NCBI GenBank assembly: GCA_954870475.1
Contig: CATPAB010000274.1
Coordinates: 1 to 64,000 of the forward strand
Direction: 5' to 3'
From: Euphrasia confusa
Lineage: Eukaryota > Streptophyta > Magnoliopsida > Lamiales > Orobanchaceae
DNA length: 64,000 nt
Below are positions 1-11,302 of this stretch, one piece after another. The translations under genes and the position numbers were made by a program. The notes under the pieces are model-generated. The model made no database searches. It worked only from the letters and a program-made list of their open reading frames with translations, and had not been told where the DNA came from. Within the stretch, counting starts at the first letter, position 1. The number at the start of each line of letters is the position of its first letter.

Positions 1-1413
1 ATATTTGTGGTTCCGAATAGCCGTCTTGACACCATTACTACTATAAACATTGAATCATATTGGTTGCATGGAGTTTTATCAAGAACTTTTACGATTTTTA
101 ACTCATTACTCTAAGCGGACGAAATCGTCCGCCTTTTCGAAATCAATAATTGTGGTTCGGAATAGCCATTTTGACACCATTACAACTATAAACATTGAAT
201 CATATTGGGCGCATGAAGTTTTATCAAGAACTTTTACGATTTTTAACTCATTACTCTAAGCGGACGAAATCGTCCGCCTTTTCGAAATCAATATTTGTGG
301 TTCCGAATAGCCATTTTGACACCATTACTACTATAAACATTGAATCATATTGGTTACATAGAGTTTTATCAAGAACTTTTACGATTTTTAACTCATTACT
401 CTAAGCGGACAAAATCATCCGCCTTTTCGAAATCAATATTTGTGGTTCCGAATAGCCATTTTGACACCATTACTATTATAAACATTGAATCATATTGGTT
501 GCATGGAGTTTTATTAAGAACTTTTACGATTTTTAACTCATTACTCTAAGCGGACGAAATTGTCCGCCTTTTCGAAATCAATATTTGTGGTTCCGAATAG
601 CCATTTTGACACCATTACTACTATAAACATTGAATCATATTGGTTTCATGGAGTTTTATCAAGAACTTTTACGATTTTTAACTCATTACTCTAAGCGGAC
701 GAAATCGTCCGCTTTTTCGAAATCAATATTTGTGGTTCCGAATAGCCATTTTAACACCATTACTACTATAAACATTGAATCATATTGGTTGCATGGAGTT
801 TTATCAAGAACTTTTACGATTTTTAACACATTACTCTAAGCGGACGAAATCGTCCGCCTTTTCAAAATCAATATTTGTGGTTCTGAATAGCCGTTTTGAC
901 ACCATTACTACTATAAACATTGAATCATATTGGTTGCATGGAGTTTTATAAAGAACTTTTACGATTTTTAACTCATTACTCTAAGCGGACGAAATAGTCC
1001 GTCTTTTCGAAATAAATATTTGTGGTTCCGAATAGCCATTTTGACACCATTACTACTATTAAATTTAATCATATTGGGCGCATGAAGTTTTATCAAATAC
1101 TTTTACGATTTTTAACTCATTACTCTAAGCGGACGAAATCGTCCGCCTTTTCGAAATCAATATTTATGGTTCCGAATAGCCATTTTGACATCATTACTAC
1201 TATAAACATTGAATCATATTGGTTACATGGAGTTTTATCAAGAACTTTTACGATTTTTAACTCATTACTCTAAGCGGACGAAATCGTCCGCCTTTTCGAA
1301 ATCAATATTTGTGGTTCCGAATAGCCATTTTGACACCATTACTACTATAAACATTGAATCATATTGGTTACATAGAGTTTTATCAAGAACTTGTACGATT
1401 TTTAACTCATTAC
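1..1413. repeat. 145-bp tandem satellite array, left block
   Basis: Head-to-tail copies recur every 145 bp; the same motifs are seen near 50, 195, 340, 485 and 630. Each monomer holds a perfect dyad, GCGGACGAAATCGTCCGC (115-132 in the first copy), followed by the palindrome TTTCGAAA (135-142). Monomers differ by a few substitutions, chiefly in the right arm of the dyad. Short reading frames of about 69 codons recur once per monomer only because the stop lies in the CTCTAAGCGG motif. The unit is not a multiple of three, so these are not genes. The block ends at the ATTAC target duplication (1409-1413) of the copia element. Confidence 0.97.
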
Positions 1414-3320
1414 TGTTGGAAATCGATATCCCGGAATTAATAAATTTAAATAAATAAATTATCTAATTAATTCCGACCGATATCCTTCGGAGATCGAATA
1501 TCCGGGGTTGTCAAAATGCGGAACGACAACTCCAATCGAAATCCCGGTTGCCGGAAATCCGCCACGAACCTCCACGGGGATAGCCCAACCAAGCAACCTG
1601 CCACGAGAAGAACTCGCGGCTGCCTAGTCGAGCCCCCGCGTGGGCTCGCGGCTGTCCACGAGAGAAGGCGCCTCGATCGAGCACATCCACGGGAGAACCC
1701 GCGCGCTCGATCGCGTCTCCATGCGGGCGATGCGGGGCTGCTCGTAGCAGCCCGCTAGGGTTCCAAAACCATACGCGTACAACCCGTTTGCCATGCCCGA
1801 GCGCCGCGAAGACCAGCTCCATCGAACCCTAGCAACGGCCCGAGCCGCCGCTGTTCGATCCGGCCTTGGCACGCCTCCAGGCGTGCGCTACGGGTCAGCT
1901 CGCATGGCCCCCGTGCACGACTCGCGTGGCTCGCGGATCCGCTGCGGGAAAAACCCGCAGCCCGCTGCCTGGGGCACACCAGGCGGCCGCTTGACCCCCC
2001 AGGCGGCCGCTTGCCTGGGCAGTCAAGCCCTACGCGCGTTTCTTCACCGTCGGGTCGCTCCAGCCGCGGTGGTCCGGTGATCTTCGATCACCACCACCCA
2101 GCTCGACCCCGGTGAAGATCCCGAACCTCGGATCTTGTTCTACGGTATTTTCACGATAATATAAACGATTAAAATCATAAAGAGGGTTTTACGATTTTAC
2201 CTCGTTCTCGTTGTTCGGAAAAACGAAGAACTCAATTGATGACCTTGAGATCTTCCCACGTATTCCTTGCACTAGCTCGAACGTCGGGTGGGCGACGATC
2301 TTCCGAACTCCATGGATCTCCCTCTCTACTTTCTCTCTCTAGAATTGTGATCTTCAAGTTATGAGAATAGAGAAGACCATGTAGTGCTTTTATAGGCTAC
2401 GTAGGGGATCTTAAGGAGGTGGAATATTGGGCTTCTAATATTGAAGATTAAATTGAGCCCAATGCTCAAGTCCATTAATCCTTATTAATATTAATTAATT
2501 TATTTTCCACTATATAAATTAATTGCACTCCCAATATTAAACCATATTATATCAAATAATATTTCTCCGGTAGTATTATTTATTCCGTGTATTTAAGATA
2601 TAAATATCCATGAATAAAATTAATTTATTGCTAATTAATTTATTCATCTCTTATATCTGAGACTAGTACCATTCAACCTTAATTATTATGCGGAACGAAT
2701 CCACCTGCAGGGTTTACATAATAATTCCTTATGAACTCATCTCGGGGATATTATCAACCCTTACGGGATACACTTTCCCGTCAAGTATTCACGGCATGTC
2801 ATATATAAAATATAGCGACCCAACTTAACCGGTAATTGACCCAGTAATTAAACCGGTCAATTCCTTTGGAAAATCAAAGTCACTTATATTAAATATACAC
2901 ACCCGCAATAGTATCGGGGATTAAGAATAAAATACACTGAGACTTAAATCGATTATCGCCGGAAATCCTAATCGATAAATCTCAAACGATCCGCCCAATA
3001 CACCAAGTGTACAAGTGTGATAAAATAATTAAGATAAATTATTTTCTCTCTCACACAACGACTATACCGATGGATTGGTCCGTGTCCATCTAGGTCGTGA
3101 GCAACTGTTCGATTAAATACGAGTAACCGATAGTATGATCTTCTGTGTGCCCATGCACACCATACTAACTACAACGTATGAAATCCAGGACTATAATTTG
3201 CATATATTTAATTATAAATAATTAAACGCAAATAATTGTTTATTTAATTAAATAGATTAATGGCAATGGATCGGGAGTTTCCGTTACTTAAATCTAGACA
3301 TTAAGTACACAACTCCAACA
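1414..3320 (-). repeat. Element A LTR, 3' LTR in element sense
   Basis: A 1907-bp LTR with TG...CA ends, starting TGTTGGAAATC and ending ACTCCAACA. The same 1907 bp recurs at 8493-10399 with about four differences found by eye (near 1599, 2658, 2966 and 3262). A GC-rich block (about 1500-2100) with two NotI-like GCGGCCGC motifs sits inside an otherwise AT-rich LTR. Reading frames of 74-103 codons in that block occur identically in both LTRs and overlap on both strands, so I do not treat them as genes. Confidence 0.95.
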
Positions 3321-3330
3321 ATCTCCCACT
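3321..3330 (-). other. Polypurine tract of element A
   Basis: On the minus strand the 10 bases directly before the LTR read AGTGGGAGAT, followed by TGTTGG. This matches the purine-rich plus-strand primer next to the 3' LTR in many plant copia elements, and it fixes the element's orientation as minus. Confidence 0.9.
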
Positions 3331-3339
3331 TGTACTAAG

Positions 3340-3720
3340 GTCTAGTCATTTCCTCCAAACTCCCGACTCCCATACTCATCACGTGCTTAAGTTATACTTC
3401 CCAGAAGTATTATGTGAATGAGCAATCTAGGTTGCCGCTCTGAAGTTATCTTGGTGACTACTGCGTCGTCTCCCTGACGATGACTCGTATCAGGTGGTAC
3501 TTGCTCTATGTGTTATCATCACCTTTTGAACTTATGACTTCTTCCAGTTCTCCATGCACCGCTATATACATAGCCTTTGGTGAACCAAGAATCATATCCA
3601 AGTTCAGAGGTCATTCCGGAACCTAACCAAAACTTCCGCTGCCTCTGAGGCTGCTATTTGGTTTATGATAGAGTCCGAGAAGCATCACGCTTATCACTCT
3701 TTCATCCTTAGGTTCCACCT
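3340..3720 (-). pseudogene. Copia RNase H remnant
   Basis: Minus-strand conceptual translation shows broken pieces of the RNase H end of a copia polyprotein. The clearest is SKYHLIRVIVRE, which corresponds to the conserved segment after the His-rich stretch of copia RNase H. Upstream, in another frame, a GFRNDLNLDM-like stretch follows an alanine/glutamate-rich helix. Frames shift and several stops interrupt it. It would be the C-terminal part of pol, just ahead of the polypurine tract, which fits the order of the element. Confidence 0.75.
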
Positions 3721-3940
3721 CTTCTAAAAGTGAACACATAGCCTGATATCGACTTACACTGGTCCTCATTTGATTAGAAATCTAAGAGAATGTAATCCAA
3801 AGGAAATGCTCGTCTGCTCCGTAATCCAGAACATAGTTTCCAGTACTTCGAAAGTACTTAAAATGTTCATTACAGCAGTCAAGTATTCCTTTCCAGGATT
3901 ACCTTGATATCCTCCCACTATACTAGCCGCATAGCAGATG

Positions 3941-4460
3941 TCAGGTTCTCGTTTTCAACATCGCATTTATCAAGCTTTCCACACTTGAAGTGTAGGAAAC
4001 CGCTTTCATTGCTTCTATCTCCTTTCGTGTTCCAAGACACATATCCTTAGATAGATGCATTCCGTATCTGAAAGGTAACATACCTTCCTCGGAATCTTGC
4101 ATGTTAAAACGAACCATAATCATTTATATGTAAGATGTCCAGGAGAAGTACAATGTTCTTTCCTAGAGATCCAAGATCTCAAGAACATGTCCAACTTCTT
4201 CCTATATCTTTCATAATGATTTATACCAGACAACCATCATTTCATGTCTGATCACATCTTTACATTGTTGCCAATGATAAAATGTTATCTTCATAAAACC
4301 CGAGAAACACCACCTTGTTTCCATCACGTTTCCAATACACACGATTCGTCTATGCTTTGATGAATCCATAAAATGGACTATCTCATCAATTTGCAAGTAC
4401 CACGAACCCAAAGCTTTGTTCCAATCCATAAATGGATCAACTAAGCTTGTACTCTAAATG
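3941..4460 (-). pseudogene. Copia reverse transcriptase remnant
   Basis: Two open fragments on the minus strand (4429-4211 and 4123-3941) look like consecutive parts of copia reverse transcriptase. The upstream one has a SWYLQIDEIVH stretch, recognisable as the region before the catalytic aspartates, but the YVDD motif itself is gone. The downstream one contains VRFNMQDSEEGMLPFRYG, typical of the C-terminal end of the copia RT domain. The fragments are short, out of frame with each other and with integrase, so no active enzyme can be made. Confidence 0.85.
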
Positions 4461-4689
4461 ATCTTGCCTCTTAGCAATAATCCTTATTGCTTTCCAAGAA
4501 GGCACATTTAGATCTAGTACTGCCTCCATGTAGATTCAGGGATCGATTTCATGTATACTAGGTCCAGAGTCCGAAAACTCTCCTAGTCTTATGAATATCT
4601 CCGGTTGATCCACAACCTCCCACTACAACGGCATTCCGGTGTATAAACAGTAATAACAGTAGGTGCAGTTTGTGGTGCACCGCTACTCG

Positions 4690-5130
4690 GTTTGGCTGGT
4701 TCTAAGTCTTAATCTTTCTCTCTCATTTCAAAGTACTACGTCACTTTGGGCTTGTGGTTCATCTAGTAGTTTTTCTCTAAGAACCGGGCGTTAGAACTTA
4801 TAACGTCCTTCTGGTTCATAGTACTTATTGAACACACATCTTTTGTTCTTCTAGGATATTCTACAACCGCATTTGAATGCGCCGTTGTTTCCAGACATAT
4901 CCATAGAACCTAGGTAGTACCGTATAACTCATGCTTTTACTATTTCTATAAGAGTTCCATTTCTTATTTCCGACACACCATTTCTACACAAAAGTGTATG
5001 GTGTAGTCATTTGGGATCAAATCCCAATCTCTGATCAGTATGCCATGCATTCCTCAGACAGGCACTTGCCTCCGCGATCAAATCGCAGGCTACAAATGGA
5101 TATACCTTGATGGTTCCCCACAATAGCTTT
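4690..5130 (-). pseudogene. Copia integrase core remnant
   Basis: Translating the minus strand in shifting frames gives RFDRGGKCLSEECMAY (around 5090-5045), matching the block around the second catalytic Asp of the integrase DDE triad. It is followed by GVSEIRNGTLIEIV and MSYTVLPRFYGY, which match the block around the catalytic Glu and its downstream helix. The blocks are in the correct order but separated by stops and frameshifts. Integrase lies upstream of reverse transcriptase in element orientation, the diagnostic Ty1/copia arrangement. Flanking stretches (about 4460-4690 and 5130-5900) should hold further decayed pol, but I could not assign domains there. Confidence 0.8.
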
Positions 5131-5906
5131 GTGTCCATTGACTTGTCAAAACACTTTGCTTTTGTGGCACATCAGGTATACTAATCCATTTTTCGAGCAA
5201 TCATAAAATGAAGTACTTGTACCTTATTGTCTGAGTAAACAAAGGTCTACATACATCAGAGTTAATCAATTCTAATACTTGTCCGGATCTTATACCTTAT
5301 ATCCATAAAGGATTGCTTAGTCGTATTATCTTCCAAATTTGATTCTTAGGTCGGAAGGTCCACTCCTTCAACTTAATTGATCTTACAATCAATTTTCGAC
5401 CTTTGAACTTCTTATTTGAATAAATATGACTTAGCATAAGAATCCACAAGTAAAATTGATTTATCAAAGAAATCTCTTATTAGTAAAACGAGTTATATAC
5501 TACGGTTCGTTGCTTTGTGGTGGACTCAGGATTCATCATTCATATATTGCTAACTAATGTACCAAAATAGATAATATCATTATTTCTTCTTATAACCATC
5601 AAATGATTAAAAGAAATATAATATCCATTTATTAGAAATCCAGAACAAAGTTCTTTCTAATTTGAAAGGTACATAAAAGCAATAACCCAAAATGAAATCC
5701 TATAAAATGTCCTCCACTGCAACTGCTGCCTCCTCTACAGCATTGCCCATGTAGACTTACGATTTCTTCTTTTCTAAGTCGTCGGGTTTCCTGGAACCCT
5801 TGCATTTAGAATGCACATACCGTCAGTGGTTCCATATCTACACACCAGGTTCCGGTAGATAATACTATTGACTATGTTTTACGACTAAAGAAGATTTCGT
5901 ACTTTC

Positions 5907-6460
5907 TTAGAGAGGATAATCAGACTTCCAGTACCCAGACTGTTTGCATCGAGAACTCTTGCCTATTGGCTTTCTCGTCCCATCTCGTGATCCAAGAAAC
6001 TTAGGACCACTGGGTTTCTTTGCTTGCTTTTCCTTTCCCCCGGTTTTGCCCTTAGGTTCGAAACCTTTGGCATTGGCTACAAGAGCTTGCGATTTCCGTC
6101 TCAACTCGTCTAAAAGGTTCATCATCTCGAAAACGTGTTTAAGCGTTTCCTCGAATGAATGACCTTTATGAGTATCCTCATCGCCTCTTGTCTAGCCACT
6201 ATGTCATGTCTAAACTTCTCCTTGAGTTTGAACATGATATCATAATCAGTGGTTATTGCAAAAGCATTTTCCCACTTCTTAAAATCAGTTCTTTCCTCAT
6301 CAGTTGAGACATTAGTATGACCGGGAGGATAAAGCTCTCTTGAGTACAAACATGTACTCTTTAACAGTCTGGGCAATGTCCAGATCTCTATTCCAATCAA
6401 TACATTCAGGGACCAATGAGTTAAATCCTTACGTATCACATAAAGTGGGTTCAAAGCCAT
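5907..6460 (-). pseudogene. Copia gag remnant with broken zinc knuckle
   Basis: Two overlapping minus-strand frames (6460-6122 and 6125-5907) resemble the copia-type Gag capsid region. The first includes YDIMFKLKEKFRHDIVARQE, a family-typical helix, and the second opens with MMNLLDELRRKSQAL. A basic stretch then leads to SSRCKQSGYWKSDYPL. This keeps the CX2CX4HX4C spacing of the Gag zinc knuckle but has Ser, Cys, Tyr and Tyr at the four ligand positions, so three of four zinc ligands are lost. The frame switch between the halves means that no single full-length Gag is encoded. Confidence 0.8.
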
Positions 6461-8478
6461 ATCCTAATCTATGAGCACATATAACAACAAACAATCGATT
6501 TAATCTCCGATATTATCTCCCTAAAATAATATCATTAAATCACTAATCACATCTAAAATCCCATCAGGTAAGGCAAGCCACGTGGTGTGGACGTTTACCC
6601 ACCCAAACGACTTAGCAATTAGATTTTCTTTGGTCATACATCACTTATAGCGGAACCTCGTGGGGAGGAATACTATAATGCGTATCTAAGTGTAAACCAT
6701 TACTCAGTACCAAAGTAAATCGTTTGGAATTGCTACATCACCGCAAGCCACGTGGTGTGGACGTTTACGACAACTTCACAACTCTTCACAATTTCTTACA
6801 ACTGTCTACATCAATTAATCCAAAATCCGTCAGTATAGCAAGCCACGTGGTGTGGACGTTTACTACACCAAGAGACTTTTATAATTGACTCCCAATTACT
6901 TGATCCATTCGATCTTGTAAATCAAGACGCGGAGAATCATAAGTGAAACTCGAAGTTTCTAACCAGTGATTCACCATGCGAACAACCCTATCTCTCATAA
7001 ATGAGGGAGCTGAGCAGACAATCGATCCATCTATAAAAGAATGGTACGAAGGTCTCTAATTTGTGTCCTCTACATGACCAAGTGGCTTTGGCTCCATTCC
7101 ACTCCCCGGGGTGAGAATGAGTCGACTTGTAATCAGCTTTGGAAAGACAAATTAGGCATTGTTTGATAAACTTGATCAATGTTTCTCGTAAGAGGAATTA
7201 CAAAAACTCTCCTCCAATGACTTATCTATATAAACTTCAAAAGTTTATAAAAATCACCAAGAGAGCAGCAATGGAGACCATGGGTATGTTTCCATACCCT
7301 CTCCCACTTAGCTTTTTATAACAAAGGGATACGCTATCTAATGCATAATTAAATACACATAAGCATGCATACATGAAATAAAGCACATAGAATATTATCA
7401 CATAGTCAAAATAATACTAGAATATTATTTTCCGACTATTATGGCTTTATCGCATCCCCGTACGCATCTTCTAGTCTTCAGTCTTCGTTTCTTGAATGCT
7501 CCATGTGACGAGAATATTAATCTCCAATATTTAAATCTATTTATTTTCAATTAATCCAAAAGTTACTTAATTCGAAAATTAAGTCAATTGAATATATCAA
7601 AAATAAAATTAAATATTATTAATATTTTTATTTATTTTATTTTCCTTTTCTACTCCATTAAATCTCTAGAATAATCTATCTAAGATAGACTTGGAATATT
7701 CTAGATGATATCCATAATGGAATAAGGAAATAAAATAATTTAGGACTCTTATACTTTCCAAATTTATTTTATTCCTAATCCATGAATATTCCCATGAGTA
7801 GGAATAATCAAATAGGAAAATAAATTTAATACTAAATTAATTCTTTTTCTATTTCATGAATATTCCATAAAGAAATAATCAAAATAGGAAAAACCGAATT
7901 AAAATAGGAAAGTAAATTTCCGGTAGGAGTAGCATGGATTGGGAGACCCCACGCCACCCCCACCTCGATCGACCGCCGCCTAGGGCACGCCGCCGCCGCC
8001 CGGCCCACGCGCCACCACCACTGGTGGCCGGCGTGGCCGAGACTCCCACGGACAGCCCCTCTTGGGGCCGAGGGTCGATCGATCCTCATGGGATCGATCA
8101 TGGGGATTGATCGATCCCGGTCCTTCGTCTTCTCGCCACTTCGTCTTCTCCGGGGTCTTTGTTTCGTCGATCCAATCGCAAAATAAATTACAATAATCTA
8201 AATTACAATTCCGGTATCGATTCTATACATGAAATCGACCCTATACATTTTCCGGAAAAACGATGAACATAATAATAAATCCTAAATTCGATCAACCCCC
8301 GAATTTTTACTATTACAAGCATTCACCACACATAAAACGAATCTCGACATGTCCGAGAGTTTAATAATCAAGAACAATATTATGACAATAATTAACGAAC
8401 AATTATATCTAGCCATAATAGTCGGAAACCCTGCAAGGTAGAACAATTTATCGAAAAATACCGTGAACTAAAACCTAC
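6461..8478 (-). other. Element A untranslated leader between primer site and gag
   Basis: About 2 kb separates the primer-binding site from the gag remnant, and no domain-bearing frame is visible. A long leader is characteristic of BARE/Angela-like copia elements. It contains a 26-bp motif present three times (6573-6598, 6743-6768, 6838-6863) with the palindrome CCACGTGG, and a GC-rich island at about 7915-8110 in an otherwise AT-rich stretch. An 89-codon minus-strand frame over the island has no recognisable domain. Confidence 0.75.
6573..6863 (-). repeat. Three dispersed 26-bp repeats with CCACGTGG palindrome
   Basis: The 26-bp motif occurs at 6573-6598, 6743-6768 and 6838-6863, apparently identical in all three copies, with 170- and 95-bp start-to-start spacing. 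Its core CCACGTGG is self-complementary and could form a kissing loop in the RNA. The sequence between the copies is not repeated. Confidence 0.85.
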
Positions 8479-8490
8479 GCTCTGATACCA
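8479..8490 (-). other. Primer-binding site of element A (tRNA-iMet)
   Basis: The minus strand reads TGGTATCAGAGC, complementary to the 3' end of plant initiator methionine tRNA, two bases from the LTR end at 8493. It marks the 5' end of the internal region for a minus-strand element. Confidence 0.93.
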
Positions 8491-8492
8491 AT

Positions 8493-10399
8493 TGTTGGAA
8501 ATCGATATCCCGGAATTAATAAATTTAAATAAATAAATTATCTAATTAATTCCGACCGATATCCTTCGGAGATCGAATATCCGGGGTTGTCAAAATGCGG
8601 AACGACAACTCCAATCGAAATCCCGGTTGCCGGAAATCCGCCACGAACCTCCACGGGGATAGCCCAACCAAGCAACCCGCCACGAGAAGAACTCGCGGCT
8701 GCCTAGTCGAGCCCCCGCGTGGGCTCGCGGCTGTCCACGAGAGAAGGCGCCTCGATCGAGCACATCCACGGGAGAACCCGCGCGCTCGATCGCGTCTCCA
8801 TGCGGGCGATGCGGGGCTGCTCGTAGCAGCCCGCTAGGGTTCCAAAACCATACGCGTACAACCCGTTTGCCATGCCCGAGCGCCGCGAAGACCAGCTCCA
8901 TCGAACCCTAGCAACGGCCCGAGCCGCCGCTGTTCGATCCGGCCTTGGCACGCCTCCAGGCGTGCGCTACGGGTCAGCTCGCATGGCCCCCGTGCACGAC
9001 TCGCGTGGCTCGCGGATCCGCTGCGGGAAAAACCCGCAGCCCGCTGCCTGGGGCACACCAGGCGGCCGCTTGACCCCCCAGGCGGCCGCTTGCCTGGGCA
9101 GTCAAGCCCTACGCGCGTTTCTTCACCGTCGGGTCGCTCCAGCCGCGGTGGTCCGGTGATCTTCGATCACCACCACCCAGCTCGACCCCGGTGAAGATCC
9201 CGAACCTCGGATCTTGTTCTACGGTATTTTCACGATAATATAAACGATTAAAATCATAAAGAGGGTTTTACGATTTTACCTCGTTCTCGTTGTTCGGAAA
9301 AACGAAGAACTCAATTGATGACCTTGAGATCTTCCCACGTATTCCTTGCACTAGCTCGAACGTCGGGTGGGCGACGATCTTCCGAACTCCATGGATCTCC
9401 CTCTCTACTTTCTCTCTCTAGAATTGTGATCTTCAAGTTATGAGAATAGAGAAGACCATGTAGTGCTTTTATAGGCTACGTAGGGGATCTTAAGGAGGTG
9501 GAATATTGGGCTTCTAATATTGAAGATTAAATTGAGCCCAATGCTCAAGTCCATTAATCCTTATTAATATTAATTAATTTATTTTCCACTATATAAATTA
9601 ATTGCACTCCCAATATTAAACCATATTATATCAAATAATATTTCTCCGGTAGTATTATTTATTCCGTGTATTTAAGATATAAATATCCATGAATAAAATT
9701 AATTTATTGCTAATTAATTTATTCATCTCTTATATCCGAGACTAGTACCATTCAACCTTAATTATTATGCGGAACGAATCCACCTGCAGGGTTTACATAA
9801 TAATTCCTTATGAACTCATCTCGGGGATATTATCAACCCTTACGGGATACACTTTCCCGTCAAGTATTCACGGCATGTCATATATAAAATATAGCGACCC
9901 AACTTAACCGGTAATTGACCCAGTAATTAAACCGGTCAATTCCTTTGGAAAATCAAAGTCACTTATATTAAATATACACACCCGCAATAGTATCGGGGAT
10001 TAAGAATAAAATACACTGAGACTTAAATCGATTATCGCCGGCAATCCTAATCGATAAATCTCAAACGATCCGCCCAATACACCAAGTGTACAAGTGTGAT
10101 AAAATAATTAAGATAAATTATTTTCTCTCTCACACAACGACTATACCGATGGATTGGTCCGTGTCCATCTAGGTCGTGAGCAACTGTTCGATTAAATACG
10201 AGTAACCGATAGTATGATCTTCTGTGTGCCCATGCACACCATACTAACTACAACGTATGAAATCCAGGACTATAATTTGCATATATTTAATTATAAATAA
10301 TTAAACGCAAATAATTGTTTATTTAATTAAATAGATTAATGTCAATGGATCGGGAGTTTCCGTTACTTAAATCTAGACATTAAGTACACAACTCCAACA
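8493..10399 (-). repeat. Element A LTR, complete, 5' LTR of the main unit
   Basis: A full 1907-bp LTR, the same length as the left LTR and nearly identical to it. It is followed on the right not by a target duplication but by the polypurine tract and internal sequence of a second, truncated unit. It therefore serves two units, as the 5' LTR of one and the 3' LTR of the other. Confidence 0.95.
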
Positions 10400-10800
10400 A
10401 TCTCCCACTTGTACTAAGGTCTAGTCATTTCCTCCAAACTCCCGACTCCCATACTCATCACGTGCTTAAGTTATACTTCCCAGAAGTATTATGTGAATGA
10501 GCAATCTAGGTTGCCGCTCTGAAGTTATCTTGGTGACTACTGCGTCGTCTCCCTGACGATGACTCGTATCAGGTGGTACTTGCTCTATGTGTTATCATCA
10601 CCTTTTGAACTTATGACTTCTTCCAGTTCTCCATGCACCGCTATATACATAGCCTTTGGTGAACCAAGAATCATATCCAAGTTCAGAGGTCATTCCGGAA
10701 CCTAACCAAAACTTCCGCTGCCTCTGAGGCTGCTATTTGGTTTATGATAGAGTCCGAGAAGCATCACGCTTATCACTCTTTCATCCTTAGGTTCCACCTC
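10400..10800 (-). pseudogene. Truncated internal fragment of a second copia unit
   Basis: The 401 bp repeat positions 3321-3721 almost exactly: polypurine tract, then RNase H remnant. The sequence then jumps into LTR sequence at 10801. The junction shares CTT between the two parents (CCACCTCTT inside, ACCCTTACGG in the LTR), consistent with microhomology-mediated deletion of the rest of the internal region and part of the LTR. Confidence 0.9.
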
Positions 10801-11302
10801 TTACGGGATACACTTTCCCGTCAAGTATTCACGGCATGTCATATATAAAATATAGCGACCCAACTTAACCGGTAATTGACCCAGTAATTAAACCGGTCAA
10901 TTCCTTTGGAAAATCAAAGTCACTTATATTAAATATACACACCCGCAATAGTATCGGGGATTAAGAATAAAATACACTGAGACTTAAATCGATTATCGCC
11001 GGCAATCCTAATCGATAAATCTCAAACGATCCGCCCAATACACCAAGTGTACAAGTGTGATAAAATAATTAAGATAAATTATTTTCTCTCTCACACAACG
11101 ACTATACCGATGGATTGGTCCGTGTCCATCTAGGTCGTGAGCAACTGTTCGATTAAATACGAGTAACCGATAGTATAATTTGCATATATTTAATTATAAA
11201 TAATTAAACGCAAATAATTGATTATTTAATTAAATAGATTAATGGCAATGGATCGGGAGTTTCCGTTACTTAAATCTAGACATTAAGTACACAACTCCAA
11301 CA
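10801..11302 (-). repeat. Element A partial third LTR
   Basis: It matches the last part of the other LTRs, from the TTACGGGATACAC motif (about 9840) to the ACTCCAACA end, and abuts the ATTAC duplication. It lacks a stretch of about 58 bp corresponding to about 10216-10273 of the middle LTR, with TAT at both deletion edges. It is the outer terminus of the insertion. Confidence 0.93.

Larger units (their letters stand above)
1414..11302 (-). mobile_element. Element A: decayed Ty1/copia LTR retrotransposon with three LTRs
   Basis: A 9.9-kb insertion flanked by a perfect 5-bp duplication of satellite, ATTAC (1409-1413 and 11303-11307). Orientation is minus: a copia-type polypurine tract abuts the left LTR, and an initiator-Met primer site (TGGTATCAGAGC on the minus strand) abuts the LTR at 8493. 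Remnants of gag, integrase, reverse transcriptase and RNase H follow in that order along the minus strand, which is the Ty1/copia order. The 2-kb untranslated leader and 1.9-kb LTRs resemble the Tork/Angela (BARE-like) lineage; that lineage call is tentative. All coding parts carry stops and frameshifts. The right side holds a full LTR, 401 bp of internal sequence and a partial third LTR, all inside one target duplication. Confidence 0.93.

Noticed and set aside
115..142. CENP-B box in the satellite monomer
   Set aside because: The TTTTCGAAATC and GCGGACGA motifs do not match the CENP-B box core pattern; only a short TTCG similarity exists.
1511..2080. Overlapping 74-103 codon frames on both strands in the GC-rich part of the copia LTR (also 8590-9159)
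   Set aside because: GC-rich sequence is naturally poor in stops. The frames overlap on both strands, are copied with the LTR and show no domain.
8479..8490. tRNA gene suggested by initiator-Met-like sequence
   Set aside because: Only the 12-nt complement of the tRNA 3' end is present, next to an LTR. It is a primer-binding site; no cloverleaf can be formed. The same applies to the sites in B, C and D.
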